From positions 1 through 64,000 of the forward strand of contig JAXMBN010000014.1 in NCBI GenBank assembly GCA_046349875.1: DNA of 64,000 nucleotides, in the 5' to 3' direction. The notes under the pieces were generated by a model. The model worked only from the letters and a program-made list of their open reading frames with translations, was not told the origin of the DNA and searched no databases. Made by a program: the position numbers and the translations under genes. The stretch's first letter is position 1. Every line of letters starts with the position of its first letter. Of this stretch, positions 1 through 9,219 are shown piece after piece. Source of the DNA: JAXMBN01 sp046349875. Lineage in GTDB: Bacteria; Planctomycetota; Planctomycetia; Pirellulales; Pirellulaceae.

Positions 1-58
1 TCTAACCTAAGATCTACCTTGAACAAAAATGTCGCCTTGTTACAGCAGGCATCTTGGA

Positions 59-994
59 TTAGTCCAAAATCTCTTCCCAAATTGCTGCTAGCCGAAGACC
101 CGCAACCTTTGCTCGGAATTGCATCGCAAATTTTGCACTTGCCATATATTCTTCCGACAAACTAACAGGCACAATTTCTTTTTCACCGGTCGACATAACG
201 AGCAAGACCTCACGGTATGCCTCTAAGGTATACATGCAACTAAGGGCATAAAACTTGCTTTCGATAAGCCAATCCTCTGGGTTTTGCTTTGGAGGATACC
301 CGTAACATGCTTCTGCCATGAATAAAAGCTCTGGCGACGATTGAATTTCTTCAAGATGCTTTTCTGTAATCAAAGCTTCAAATTTTTCACCAAGCAACTC
401 GTCCCAAAAAGTGCGCAAGCTTCCACCATTCTGCTTCACTGGGATAAGTTTGCCATTCGCGTCCCCTCTCGGTAACACCGATTCCGCAAACAAGCTTCCC
501 GCATTTGCCGGATGATGAATATTAGAAACGAGATATCCAATTCTACAAAGCGCCAGCGCTCGTTCTGATCCGTTCTTCGAAGAGTCCTTCATGGATTGTT
601 TGCACAACTCTAATTTCTTGGCAACTTGCCACTCACCTGTTTTGGTTTCCGACCGTCCCTCGATCGTGATATTCCCCAGGACGATCGTTGCCACTGCTTC
701 TTTTTCCCAGTAACGCATAACATCCCGTTCGCTTTTATCGAATTCAGGCCAGCACGAAGCGCGACCTACAAGCCACTCGCGTGCTTGTTTGTTCGTTAAA
801 TTGGGAGGCAAGGCAAAATCGGTTTTGTATTTTGGATGTCCCTCAAGCACTTTTAGGAGTTTAGATTGCTTTTCCGGCGTAAGTTGTCGAAATGCAATAG
901 AAGCGATTATGTGGTAATAGCTCTCCGACCAGCCGAACGCGGATTTTTGCGAAACAAACAAAATCATAAACGCAAAGACAATTTGTAGTCTCAT
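59..994 (-). CDS. secreted S1/P1 nuclease-like protein, metal site degenerate
   Basis: The 311-residue protein starts at the ATG at 994, which has a GGAG six bases upstream; a longer frame to 1051 lacks this. The N-terminus is a signal peptide ending in AFG, so cleavage would expose Trp as the first mature residue, as in S1/P1 nucleases where the N-terminal Trp binds zinc. The later segment NIHHPANAG and the following GGSLRTFWDELLG match the family pattern DIHQPLH...NLHxxWD. Several expected ligands differ: the first GH is replaced (WSESYYH, spacing off by one), Asp of DIH is Asn, and His of LHxxWD is Arg. The fold is likely S1/P1-like, but three-zinc nuclease activity is doubtful. It is monocistronic as far as seen. 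Confidence 0.7.
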   Translation of the reverse strand: MRLQIVFAFMILFVSQKSAFGWSESYYHIIASIAFRQLTPEKQSKLLKVLEGHPKYKTDFALPPNLTNKQAREWLVGRASCWPEFDKSERDVMRYWEKEAVATIVLGNITIEGRSETKTGEWQVAKKLELCKQSMKDSSKNGSERALALCRIGYLVSNIHHPANAGSLFAESVLPRGDANGKLIPVKQNGGSLRTFWDELLGEKFEALITEKHLEEIQSSPELLFMAEACYGYPPKQNPEDWLIESKFYALSCMYTLEAYREVLLVMSTGEKEIVPVSLSEEYMASAKFAMQFRAKVAGLRLAAIWEEILD

Positions 995-1511
995 ACATAC
1001 TCCGTCCATGTAAAGCACAAGTGAACTACTTTGGTACTGTGCAGCAATCACCCTTATGCATCGTCTACGAACCCTGGTATGTCGTTCAAAAAACCCTCAC
1101 CCCCTTCCCCTCTCCCTTTTTAATAACTCGTTCGGTTCGAGGAGAATGCTTACTAAGGGAGAGGGGAGCAATCCCGGTTTAATCAAATGTAGCACCGCTT
1201 CGACAATGCAAGTTGCGAACTTAATGCATTTACCAGTGAGCTCGCTCTTTCCAAAGCGACTTATGTCGCGCGATGCGATGATGCAATCCATCGATCGCGA
1301 CCATCGCAAAGAGAGTCGCGAAGAAGACATGAGTTCTACTGCAAATGCAAATGGAAGATCGCCAATATCATGAGCCAACTTAATCAGCTGTATCGAGATA
1401 TTGCTGACTGGCTAGATCCCATTCACGTCAAGTAAAACTTCCACTGGCGTTGGTAATTGCGATTACCGAGAACGGCGGGTTCGGTTGTATATCTTTCTCA
1501 AACCGAATTCG
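995..1511. other. intergenic region, no confident gene
   Basis: About 500 bases lie between two minus-strand genes. Overlapping frames on both strands (about 93 to 105 codons) have no recognisable domain and run through the inverted repeat at 1106-1167, so I do not call them. A 21-codon frame at 1370-1435 (MSQLNQLYRDIADW...) looks protein-like but is too short to support. The segment probably carries the promoter of the nuclease-like gene and the 3' region of the next one. Confidence 0.4.
1106..1167. repeat. GGGAGAGGGG-type inverted repeat
   Basis: The 13-base arm at 1106-1118 (TCCCCTCTCCCTT) is perfectly complementary to the arm at 1155-1167, with a 36-base spacer. A CCCTCACCCCC run leads into the left arm. 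Such pyrimidine/purine arms resemble dispersed intergenic repeats; only one copy is seen in this window. Confidence 0.55.
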
Positions 1512-2870
1512 TTATGGATCGATGCCGGTTCGAACGCTTGCCAAGAGAGCTCGATAGCGATCTCGAAGCTTGTACAAATAGATCCCTGCATAGAAGTTGA
1601 CCACGATCGATAACAAGAACAGGATTGGTAAGTAGCTGATCCTACCCTGCTGATTCTCAGCCAAGAATCGACTCGAATCATAGGTATCGCGGGTGTTGAC
1701 TCGATTGGTCACTTGACTGCGAGGTGGCATCGCCTGAGCCGAAGACGAGGTCTCAGGAAAAGGTACTGAAATCGGAGCAGGCCCAACAGTTCCCACAGGA
1801 TTGCTTACAGGATTGCTGGCCATACGATAGTCTGGACCCGTTAGAGCGCCGCTTCCCAAGCCCTGCCCTCCAAAACCAGAATTGTAAGGTCCATTGGGCT
1901 GATAGGCTCCCGGTGACGATCCGTAGCCGTTGTAGAGTGATGGGACATTGGAGGCATTGTTATTGTAGGCCGTGTTTCCAAACCCTGAACTCGGTCCCAT
2001 TGGGGAAAGGATCGTGTTACTCGGATTGACCAAAGCACCGGTCTGCGGATTGGTACTCGCATAGGATGGGTTCGTATACATCGAGCCCGTGTTGTTGCCG
2101 TAGGTCGACGTTCCATTGAGGTTCGACCCGCTTCCGAGATTCGATCCCCCGATACCATGATTGTCCATGGTGCTGGCTGGCGTTCCAAATCCCGTGCTCG
2201 TTCCACTACCCAGAGATGACGGATCCCGATTCGAGCTCAACGCTCCTGTTCCCAATCCCCCTGCTCCCATTCCCGTCGCTGGATTCGCAAAGCCACTACT
2301 GTCCCGATTCAACGGTTGCATCGGAGTGCCCGGAGGATTGAGCTGGGCCGAAGAAAGACTTGCAGTCGGTGAAGTAAATGCAGGTGCCGCGTCACGATCG
2401 CGATCGCGCGTTCCGCTCAGCAACGGACTCGTCGCGGGATTGCGATTTTGTGAAACATCGGACAAGGTCGAAGTTGTTCCGCCTCCAGCGTTGCGAATCG
2501 GCGTTTCATTGCGATCGCGATCGACTTGCGCAAAACCTGGACCACTTCCATTGCCTTGAGACAATGCCGATGCCGTTGGAACCAACGACGGCATCATGCG
2601 CAATTGATCTTCGACCGGAAGACGCGGAGGCATCGATGGATCGACGCGGACCACGATCTTGGCAAACTTTCCTTGGAGCGAAGGGGGAACGTTGAGAACG
2701 ATTTCTTCTTTGGCATCCGACGTCCCAGGCTGTTGCATGTTGGCAACGTCTTGTGGCGTCAAATGAATGATGTACTGGAGCTTGTTGTCTTCTTTGTCGA
2801 CTTCCCAGCCGACTCCACCGGTTTGCCCAAGCACAGAAGCGGCTACCAGCAATGCAAATCCATTCATCAT
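1512..2870 (-). CDS. secreted/membrane-anchored low-complexity protein
   Basis: The 452-residue protein begins MMNGFALLVAASVLGQ, a short signal sequence, preceded by GAGGTGA. Residues of about 20-110 form a folded-looking domain (LQYIIHLTPQDVANMQ..., FAKIVVRVDPSMPPRLPVEDQLR). The middle, about 110-390, is low complexity, rich in Gly, Ser, Asn, Thr and Pro with DRDRD motifs written by repeated GATCGC units. The end holds one hydrophobic segment (about 415-435, LPILFLLSIVVNFYAGIYLY) followed by a short basic tail. I infer a protein anchored by its C-terminus with a long flexible linker. I do not recognise a family and propose no function. Confidence 0.65.
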   Translation of the reverse strand: MMNGFALLVAASVLGQTGGVGWEVDKEDNKLQYIIHLTPQDVANMQQPGTSDAKEEIVLNVPPSLQGKFAKIVVRVDPSMPPRLPVEDQLRMMPSLVPTASALSQGNGSGPGFAQVDRDRNETPIRNAGGGTTSTLSDVSQNRNPATSPLLSGTRDRDRDAAPAFTSPTASLSSAQLNPPGTPMQPLNRDSSGFANPATGMGAGGLGTGALSSNRDPSSLGSGTSTGFGTPASTMDNHGIGGSNLGSGSNLNGTSTYGNNTGSMYTNPSYASTNPQTGALVNPSNTILSPMGPSSGFGNTAYNNNASNVPSLYNGYGSSPGAYQPNGPYNSGFGGQGLGSGALTGPDYRMASNPVSNPVGTVGPAPISVPFPETSSSAQAMPPRSQVTNRVNTRDTYDSSRFLAENQQGRISYLPILFLLSIVVNFYAGIYLYKLRDRYRALLASVRTGIDP

Positions 2871-3062
2871 TCACCTCGAGCCTGTAACGAGCAGCACTTC
2901 ACTCCGAAGTGCAAGCTACCATGTTACGACAAGACAGGGGGATGAGTAAAGACTGACCCGAAATGGATGACCAGGTCAATTCGTGAGTTTGGTGGAAAGA
3001 AGCCCCCTGAGTCCCCTATCTTTCTCGAACTATGAATTGCTAGCTATCTTCACCTCCCTCCG

Positions 3063-3088
3063 TTCGCAGGATCCTACGATCCTGCGAA
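3063..3088 (-). terminator. strong hairpin after the giant gene
   Basis: A perfect 11-bp stem (TTCGCAGGATC at 3063-3073 and its complement at 3078-3088) with a 4-base loop lies 26 bases beyond the stop of the giant minus-strand gene. No T tract follows, so it is either a non-canonical terminator or an mRNA-stabilising hairpin. Confidence 0.4.
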
Positions 3089-3113
3089 GAGGCAAGTGTT
3101 CCTGACGAGCAAC

Positions 3114-6100
3114 TTACTTCACTTCCAACTGAAGGTTGCGGAAGCGTACTTCGGTGGGACCGCCCGAGTGCAGTTGCAAAGCAAAGATCCCTTGCTTGGC
3201 CCCTTTCGGATCCTCAAGATCCACGCAGAGTTGACCATTGATCCATGTGCGGACCTTTGCCCCTACCGCTTCGATCTCGTAGGTATTCCATTCCCCTTTC
3301 TTCACATGGCTCTCGCCCGACTTGTCCCAAAGGAGAGCTCGCCCTTCCTCTTCGTACAGCTTGCCCCACCAACCGGGACCCACATCGGCTTGGTAACCCA
3401 GAATGCCATGCTCTTGCGGTTGGCTTCGGAACTGAATGCCGCTATTTCCTTGATTGTCGATAAGCTTGATCTCGAGCTTCAATCGAAAATCACCTGCAGA
3501 CATATCGCTGATGAGGAACTCATTTTCCTTGAGCCCATTGGACTTGCCTACGATCTCACCATTCTCCACTTTCCATAGATGCTCTTCGCCATGCCAGCCG
3601 GCCAAGTCCTTCCCATTGAAGAATAGATTGGTGTTGGTGGCGTTGGCTTTGAGTGGTACTTGTCGATCGTTGGCCAAATAGGCCATCAAGGACCGAACTT
3701 CATGAGGGCTAAAAGCCTTGAGTTGATCTTCGGGCATCATCGATTTCTCGCTGAGCTGTCGCTTGGAGATTTCATCCTTGGGAAGAACCTCTTGGGCATC
3801 GGCCGTAAGAATGGTGACCGACTTGTCATCTTCCGCTTTGACGATCCCCGTGATCACTCGTCCGTCATCGGTCAGGATGATGGTCGGTTGATACTCTTTG
3901 GCCATCACGGCACTAGGATCGACGATATTGCTGAGAAGATAATCCAGATTTGCTCGATTGCTTCCCGTCAAATCGGGCCCTACCTTGCCGCCTGTACCGA
4001 ACAGTTGATGGCACTGCTGACACGTTTTTGCATAGACAGCTCGCCCAAGCGAAAGATCAGGCTTGGCTTCCTTCTTGGATTCCACCAATGCGCGATACTC
4101 CTCGATCAACTTCGTCTTTTCTGCTGGTGTTGCTCGTGCGCGTCCCCAGGTGCTTTCCAGCAACTTGCTAACTTCGTCGCTGTTGAGGAATTGCAACTGA
4201 CGAACCAAGTCAGCGCTGAGATCGGTGCTGGCAATCTTCTTCGATTCAATCGCCTTCAACATGGCTACTGCATACTCGGGGCGCGAAGACAAGGTACTCA
4301 ATGCGATCCGTTTGTCCGCTTGGCTCAGTCGATCGTACATCCCGATGATCAACGACGACGTCTTAGGATCGGTGTATTGTGCGAGACCTGCCAGAGCTGC
4401 GGACCGAAGATCTTTGTCTTCGACGAGGCTTTGCAAGACAGGTGCTAGTTTGTTGTCTTTGGCACCGACCAACGATGCCAAGGCTTCTTTGCGCTTATCG
4501 GCCGCCTCGGAGGTATTCTGCGCTTGCTTGCGAAGAATGGCTAACGCGGATTCATTGCCAAAGGTCACCCCAAGCGCTTGGGTCTGCAGGACCACTTGCG
4601 CGTCGTTGCTCTTGGCGAGCTTTTCATACACGGCATTCCATTCCGCTGGCGCGTCGGCTTTCCGCTGTCCAGCAAGCGACGTTCGAATGGCTTCCAAGAA
4701 GGCGAGTTGCAAGTCCGAGCTATCGGCTTGACCTAGCCCTCGCACCAAAATCGCCAATGCTTGTTTATTCGAAGCCCCGATCTTGCGCATCATCCATTCG
4801 CGAATCATGGGGAACGATCGTCCGGCCTTGAGAGCCAAAGCCAACGCGCGATCGGCATCGACTTCCGAAAGAGGCTCTGCTGCATACCAATACATCAGTG
4901 GTAGATTGTGATCCTTGGCATCTTCTGCATGTGACACCAATCCTTCGAGGATGGCCCAACGTTGTTCGGCAGGCAAGCGCTGCGCTGCGGAAGCGACGTA
5001 GAGCCGTACTACGGGCGACGCATCCTTCGCAGCCAACTCCGCCAACTTCTGAGCCGATACACTAGCAATCGCCTTGGAGGCTTGATTGCCTAACTGAATG
5101 GCCCACGCTCGAACGTATGGGCTCTTGTCGGACAAGAGCTTTTGGACCAAATCCTCATTGCAGGCATCGACGCACGAAAGCGCCCATGCGGCTCGCAATC
5201 GTTTCGTTTCCTCTTCGTGCGTGGTTGCGATCTGACGAAGTCGATCCAAAGCTTTGGCATCGATCTTTCCTGCTACCGATCGCTCTTGCAACACGCGTCG
5301 CGCGTGTCGCACATACCAATCGTTCTTGTGAAGAGTGTATTCGGCCAACTCCAGGTCGCTCGCCTTTTTCAAATCGACACTCGACGCCTTTGCATCTCCA
5401 TAGACGATCTTATAGATGCGGCCATTGCTTCGGTCATGCTTGCTAGGATCATTCAAGTGACAGGCTTGCATGTCGTACCAGTCGATCATCCAAGCTTGCC
5501 CATCAGGTCCATAGCGGAGATTGAGAATCTGCGAAGCTTGGTCACCGGTGAGCAAGAAATCGGGGCCATGGCTTCCGATGTAACCCGATCCGTTCGCCTT
5601 GAGAATATCCATATTCAAACGTTGACCATGGATGTTGTTCATGAAAAGCTGATCGCGATAGGTCTCAGGCCAAGCGCCACCCAAGTAGATCATGGCACCC
5701 GCATGCGCGTGTCCACCTCCAGCCGCATCGGACTTGCCGTTGCCACTGTGAGGCGTGGCACCAAGGTAATGTCGGTGATCGGCGATGGTCTTGATATCCG
5801 CATAGGTATACGGATTGAAGTGTTGACCCGCTTGTCGATCGTAACGTCCCCCTTGAATCATGTGGAACAAGTGTGGAATCACGCATGCCGTTACGAAGGC
5901 CTGTCCGCGGTCATTGAAATCCACACCCCATGGATTGCTCGTTCCGTGCGAAAAGACTTCGAAGATATGGCGCGTCGGATGATAGCGCCAGACACCTGCA
6001 TTGATCGGTTGACGCTCTTCTTCTTTACATCCAGGCTTGCCGACCTTGGAATGAGTGAACACACCATGGCAACCATAGAGCCAACCATCGGGACCCCAAA

Positions 6101-8801
6101 TAAACGCATTCAATGTTTCGTGGGTATCCTGGTATCCCCAGCCATCGAGCAAAATCTGTGGCTTGCCATCGGCCACATCATCGCCATTGGCATCGGGCAA
6201 GAACAACAGATAAGGTGCGGCACCGACCCAAACGCCACCAAAACCAACTTCGAGACCGCTGACTAGGTTGAGCCCTTCGGCAAACACTTTTCGCGTTTCC
6301 AAGGTGCCGTTTCCATCGCGATCTTCAAAGATCAAAATGCGATCCCGCCCCTGCTCTCCCTTGGCACGAATCGGATACTCGTACGCTTCGGCAATCCAAA
6401 CACGGCCTCGATCATCGAGACACATCGCGATGGGCTGGAGAACTTCAGGTTCATTGGCTGCTGCAATGACCTTAAAGCCCTCGGGCAGTTGCATCGCAGC
6501 TGCCGCTTCGGGCCCTTTCAATCCTCGATGCGGATAAGCATCGACGGTGACTTGGATGTCGGAAGAAGCAATCGGACCAGGCTGCGTTTCATGGAAGCGG
6601 AAGTTGTCGAAGTTGACGTGCCCCCAGCCCCCTTTGACGTTGTCGACGATGCGAATGTAGATTTCAGCGTTCTGGTGCTTTCGTAGATCGATCACGACTT
6701 GCCGCATGTTTTCGGTTTCGCGACCGAACGATTGATGGATCACCTTGCCACTCGATTTGTCGACGATCTCGACGCGAGTATCGGCATGCGATCCGCCACC
6801 CATCAAGTACGATGCGAACGGATGCGTGACTGCAAAAGACGCGGAGGTCAACGTTCCAACGGCAGGATCACCCTTCTTCTCGAACCCACCGATCCAATAG
6901 TCGCCTTGATGTTGGCTACGCATATCATTGCGGCGAGCCGCGACGACATCGCCCTTGATCGGTTGATCGGCGAAGGCCAACTTTTCAACGGTCCAATCTT
7001 CGAGCGTTCCTTTTTCGAAATCAAGGTTGAGAACTTTTCCAGTTGCATCCTTCGGCAACGAGCCCGCAGCGTTGCCAATCTGCAAGAGGTCGATTCCGAC
7101 CATGAACGCTTGAACGGCCGCTGGATTGGATCCTTGAATCTGCACACCTAATTGATGCTTGCCAGCCTTGATCGCATGCTGCCCCAACGAAAGCATCCCG
7201 GTCGTGATGACCTGAGGACGATTGTAGAGATCGATATTTTTCCCAATCGGTGCATCATCGAGATAGAGCTGAACGATGCCATAGTCTTGAGCTTTGGTAA
7301 GCACGATGCTGAGATCGTAGGTTCCTTCTTTCGCCACATCGAATTCGAGATCGAGTCGATCGCCAGGCTTTCCACCGGTCCACCACAACTGAGCATCATC
7401 GCTCCAACGATCCGCTGCAAAGCCACCCATCGATTGTGGCTTGGCGGTTCCTCCAGTGACTTTCGCGACCTTGAGTTGCTCGCCTTCAAACGCTTGTCCA
7501 TGTCCAGGCTTGTTGGACTTGGGAGCATGAACGACTTGAGGTTGCGCGGCATTCCAAGTGGCATCGTCCACTTTCTCGCGGCGATGAAAGACCACATGGG
7601 CTCCCTTCATACCACCGACGACGATATCAGGAATCTTGTCGCCGTTGATATCGTGGATCCCCAATTGACGACCCACTCCACAATCGTCGGCTGCGCGGAA
7701 TGGAATCCATTGAACGCCTTCGGGACCGCGAACCAACTTGAACCAATACGCTACCGCACCCGCATCCCACATCGGACTTTGCTTGTGATGGGAATAGTAG
7801 GTCTTACCTGTGATGATGTCTTTGAGACCATCTCCATCCATATCGGCCAAATTGACCGAATGGAGTTCACTGAAGACAACGCCATACGGGTTGTCTTCGG
7901 CGCGCTTGCCAAGAATATCGTGGCGAACGAAGCGAACTTCACCCTCTTCCTTCTTTTGCTCGTACCATGACAATCCAAAATCATGGGCTGCTTGGCTGGT
8001 GATGATGTCGCTGTCGCCATCTCCATCCACGTCATAGGCATACATTTCAGCACCGCCATAGGCATTGGTGAAGTTTGCCTCATGGCCGCGCCATGGCTTG
8101 GTTTCATCGAGCGTCGCTGGTTGCTCGATCCAGCCCTTGGAATGAAGAATGTCCATTCGCCCATCGTTGTTGACATCGCCGATTCCAAGTCCGTGTCCGA
8201 ACTTCTTGTCGGTGACTTGAGGTGATACGGCCACAAACTTCCATGCTTCAAAGGGCTTGTCCCAGGCGATCGTGGCATAGCCAAAGAAACCATCGCGAGT
8301 GCAAACCAACTCGGGTCGCTCATCCCCAACCAACTGAATCAACTGCGGTGATTCGTTGGAAACCCAATCGAAGACTTGGTGCTTCTTCCAATGGTTAGCA
8401 GCGCCAGCCTTGCCAGGGTTCTGATAAACGTATGCGGGAGTACCTGGAAACCCTACAACGAAGACGTCTTTCCAACCATCGCTATCGAAGTCGTAAACCC
8501 ATGCGAAGAAATGATCAGCATACTTTTCGGTATCCTGTTTCTTCGGAGCATAGATCTCGTGCGATTGCTTGAAGTCAGGACCTTCAAACCACAGAGGTCC
8601 ATAGACGATGTCGACATCGCCATCGTTATCGAGGTCCCCTGCCCCCGCTCCTTCTGAATAATAGATATCGGTGAGCTGTTGAGTTTGAAAACGTTCGAGC
8701 TGTTTGGACTGAGCCTGGACGAAAGGAGCTCCAGGAATCATTGCCAGGGCTACCGTGGATAGGTAGGCAAAGATCGGCTTGCGCAACATAGAGATACCCA
8801 T
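3114..8801 (-). CDS. giant secreted FG-GAP / PVC dehydrogenase / cytochrome c / DUF1080 protein
   Basis: About 1895 residues. The start at 8801 gives a clean signal peptide (MGISMLRKPIFAYLSTVAL...FVQA); ATG 8843 and TTG 8852 are alternatives and no good ribosome site decides. Domains in order: FG-GAP/VCBS repeats with DxDxDGxxD calcium-type loops (about 50-400); a CBM-like beta-sandwich (about 480-575); a second jelly-roll-like segment (about 585-740); the PVC-type dehydrogenase beta-propeller (about 770-1130, starting LPEGFKVIAAANEPEV); HEAT-like helical repeats (about 1140-1560); planctomycete cytochrome c with heme motif CQQCH near 1592 and KVGPDLTGSNR; and a C-terminal DUF1080 (3-keto-disaccharide hydrolase-like) domain from about 1725 with GNSGIQFRS. 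The parts are established families; fusing all of them suggests a periplasmic or surface oxidase/hydrolase for a complex glycan, which is inference. A 1.9k length is exceptional even among planctomycetes. Confidence 0.88.
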   Translation of the reverse strand: MGISMLRKPIFAYLSTVALAMIPGAPFVQAQSKQLERFQTQQLTDIYYSEGAGAGDLDNDGDVDIVYGPLWFEGPDFKQSHEIYAPKKQDTEKYADHFFAWVYDFDSDGWKDVFVVGFPGTPAYVYQNPGKAGAANHWKKHQVFDWVSNESPQLIQLVGDERPELVCTRDGFFGYATIAWDKPFEAWKFVAVSPQVTDKKFGHGLGIGDVNNDGRMDILHSKGWIEQPATLDETKPWRGHEANFTNAYGGAEMYAYDVDGDGDSDIITSQAAHDFGLSWYEQKKEEGEVRFVRHDILGKRAEDNPYGVVFSELHSVNLADMDGDGLKDIITGKTYYSHHKQSPMWDAGAVAYWFKLVRGPEGVQWIPFRAADDCGVGRQLGIHDINGDKIPDIVVGGMKGAHVVFHRREKVDDATWNAAQPQVVHAPKSNKPGHGQAFEGEQLKVAKVTGGTAKPQSMGGFAADRWSDDAQLWWTGGKPGDRLDLEFDVAKEGTYDLSIVLTKAQDYGIVQLYLDDAPIGKNIDLYNRPQVITTGMLSLGQHAIKAGKHQLGVQIQGSNPAAVQAFMVGIDLLQIGNAAGSLPKDATGKVLNLDFEKGTLEDWTVEKLAFADQPIKGDVVAARRNDMRSQHQGDYWIGGFEKKGDPAVGTLTSASFAVTHPFASYLMGGGSHADTRVEIVDKSSGKVIHQSFGRETENMRQVVIDLRKHQNAEIYIRIVDNVKGGWGHVNFDNFRFHETQPGPIASSDIQVTVDAYPHRGLKGPEAAAAMQLPEGFKVIAAANEPEVLQPIAMCLDDRGRVWIAEAYEYPIRAKGEQGRDRILIFEDRDGNGTLETRKVFAEGLNLVSGLEVGFGGVWVGAAPYLLFLPDANGDDVADGKPQILLDGWGYQDTHETLNAFIWGPDGWLYGCHGVFTHSKVGKPGCKEEERQPINAGVWRYHPTRHIFEVFSHGTSNPWGVDFNDRGQAFVTACVIPHLFHMIQGGRYDRQAGQHFNPYTYADIKTIADHRHYLGATPHSGNGKSDAAGGGHAHAGAMIYLGGAWPETYRDQLFMNNIHGQRLNMDILKANGSGYIGSHGPDFLLTGDQASQILNLRYGPDGQAWMIDWYDMQACHLNDPSKHDRSNGRIYKIVYGDAKASSVDLKKASDLELAEYTLHKNDWYVRHARRVLQERSVAGKIDAKALDRLRQIATTHEEETKRLRAAWALSCVDACNEDLVQKLLSDKSPYVRAWAIQLGNQASKAIASVSAQKLAELAAKDASPVVRLYVASAAQRLPAEQRWAILEGLVSHAEDAKDHNLPLMYWYAAEPLSEVDADRALALALKAGRSFPMIREWMMRKIGASNKQALAILVRGLGQADSSDLQLAFLEAIRTSLAGQRKADAPAEWNAVYEKLAKSNDAQVVLQTQALGVTFGNESALAILRKQAQNTSEAADKRKEALASLVGAKDNKLAPVLQSLVEDKDLRSAALAGLAQYTDPKTSSLIIGMYDRLSQADKRIALSTLSSRPEYAVAMLKAIESKKIASTDLSADLVRQLQFLNSDEVSKLLESTWGRARATPAEKTKLIEEYRALVESKKEAKPDLSLGRAVYAKTCQQCHQLFGTGGKVGPDLTGSNRANLDYLLSNIVDPSAVMAKEYQPTIILTDDGRVITGIVKAEDDKSVTILTADAQEVLPKDEISKRQLSEKSMMPEDQLKAFSPHEVRSLMAYLANDRQVPLKANATNTNLFFNGKDLAGWHGEEHLWKVENGEIVGKSNGLKENEFLISDMSAGDFRLKLEIKLIDNQGNSGIQFRSQPQEHGILGYQADVGPGWWGKLYEEEGRALLWDKSGESHVKKGEWNTYEIEAVGAKVRTWINGQLCVDLEDPKGAKQGIFALQLHSGGPTEVRFRNLQLEVK

Positions 8802-9175
8802 ACTTGGAGTGCGGGATAAAAATGGTTTTGGTAGGAGGGACATGCAGCCCAATCGAATCCTCGATGGACGATCGGTTCGGCGAACCTCGTCTATCAGAAA
8901 CGGTAATGAGCTGTTGGATTGGAAGGAAGGGATGATCTACAACCCGCAAAAGAAGATTGGGTCGTAGAGACAGCCGCAAGGGGAAGCGTTGCGGACACTA
9001 TGAGGACAGCCTAGCGGACCGGGTAGGGCTCACCATGAGAAAACGCGCATAAAACCTATGAATTTTCACCACCACCCCACTGGGAACGGCAGAGGGGACC
9101 CGAGGTGAGCGGGAAGGGAATGGCGGGTTTTGCTCTTGAAGTGCGACGCAATGTCGCTACCATAGATCGCGGAAG
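8802..9175. other. divergent intergenic region upstream of nuoA
   Basis: Roughly 400 bases separate the giant minus-strand gene from nuoA. No coding frame is convincing. A possible weak sigma-70-type pair precedes nuoA (TTGAAG near 9136 and CATAGAT near 9161), but the spacing is long and I do not call it. The palindrome listed separately lies at the nuoA end. Confidence 0.4.
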
Positions 9176-9195
9176 TTTGTGAAAAGTTTCACAAA
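9176..9195 (+). promoter_or_regulatory. palindromic operator before nuoA (Rex- or CRP/FNR-like)
   Basis: TTTGTGAAA at 9176-9184 and TTTCACAAA at 9187-9195 form a perfect 9-2-9 palindrome ending 24 bases before the nuoA ATG. It satisfies both TTGTGAA-N4-TTCACAA, the consensus of the NADH-sensing repressor Rex, and TGTGA-N6-TCACA, the CRP-type palindrome. Rex controls respiratory NADH dehydrogenase genes in several phyla, which fits the position. The regulator itself is not in this window. Confidence 0.6.
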
Positions 9196-9219
9196 GTCAA
9201 TAGCCGGGTGGAGGACGCG

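Noticed and set aside
1097..1378. 93-codon minus-strand frame (MAHDIGDLPFAF...)
   Set aside because: It runs through the inverted repeat and ends in repeat-derived residues (ELLKRERGRG); no homologous domain is apparent.
1500..1540. tRNA-like GGTTCGAAC word
   Set aside because: No acceptor or anticodon stem can be formed around it, and it lies at the end of a coding region.
2894..2912. 7-bp hairpin GCACTTC/GAAGTGC as a riboswitch or attenuator
   Set aside because: It is too short and isolated in the leader of a low-complexity protein gene, with no further structure.
5142..6266. 374-codon plus-strand frame inside the giant gene
   Set aside because: It is antisense to the PVC dehydrogenase domain, which is unmistakable on the minus strand.
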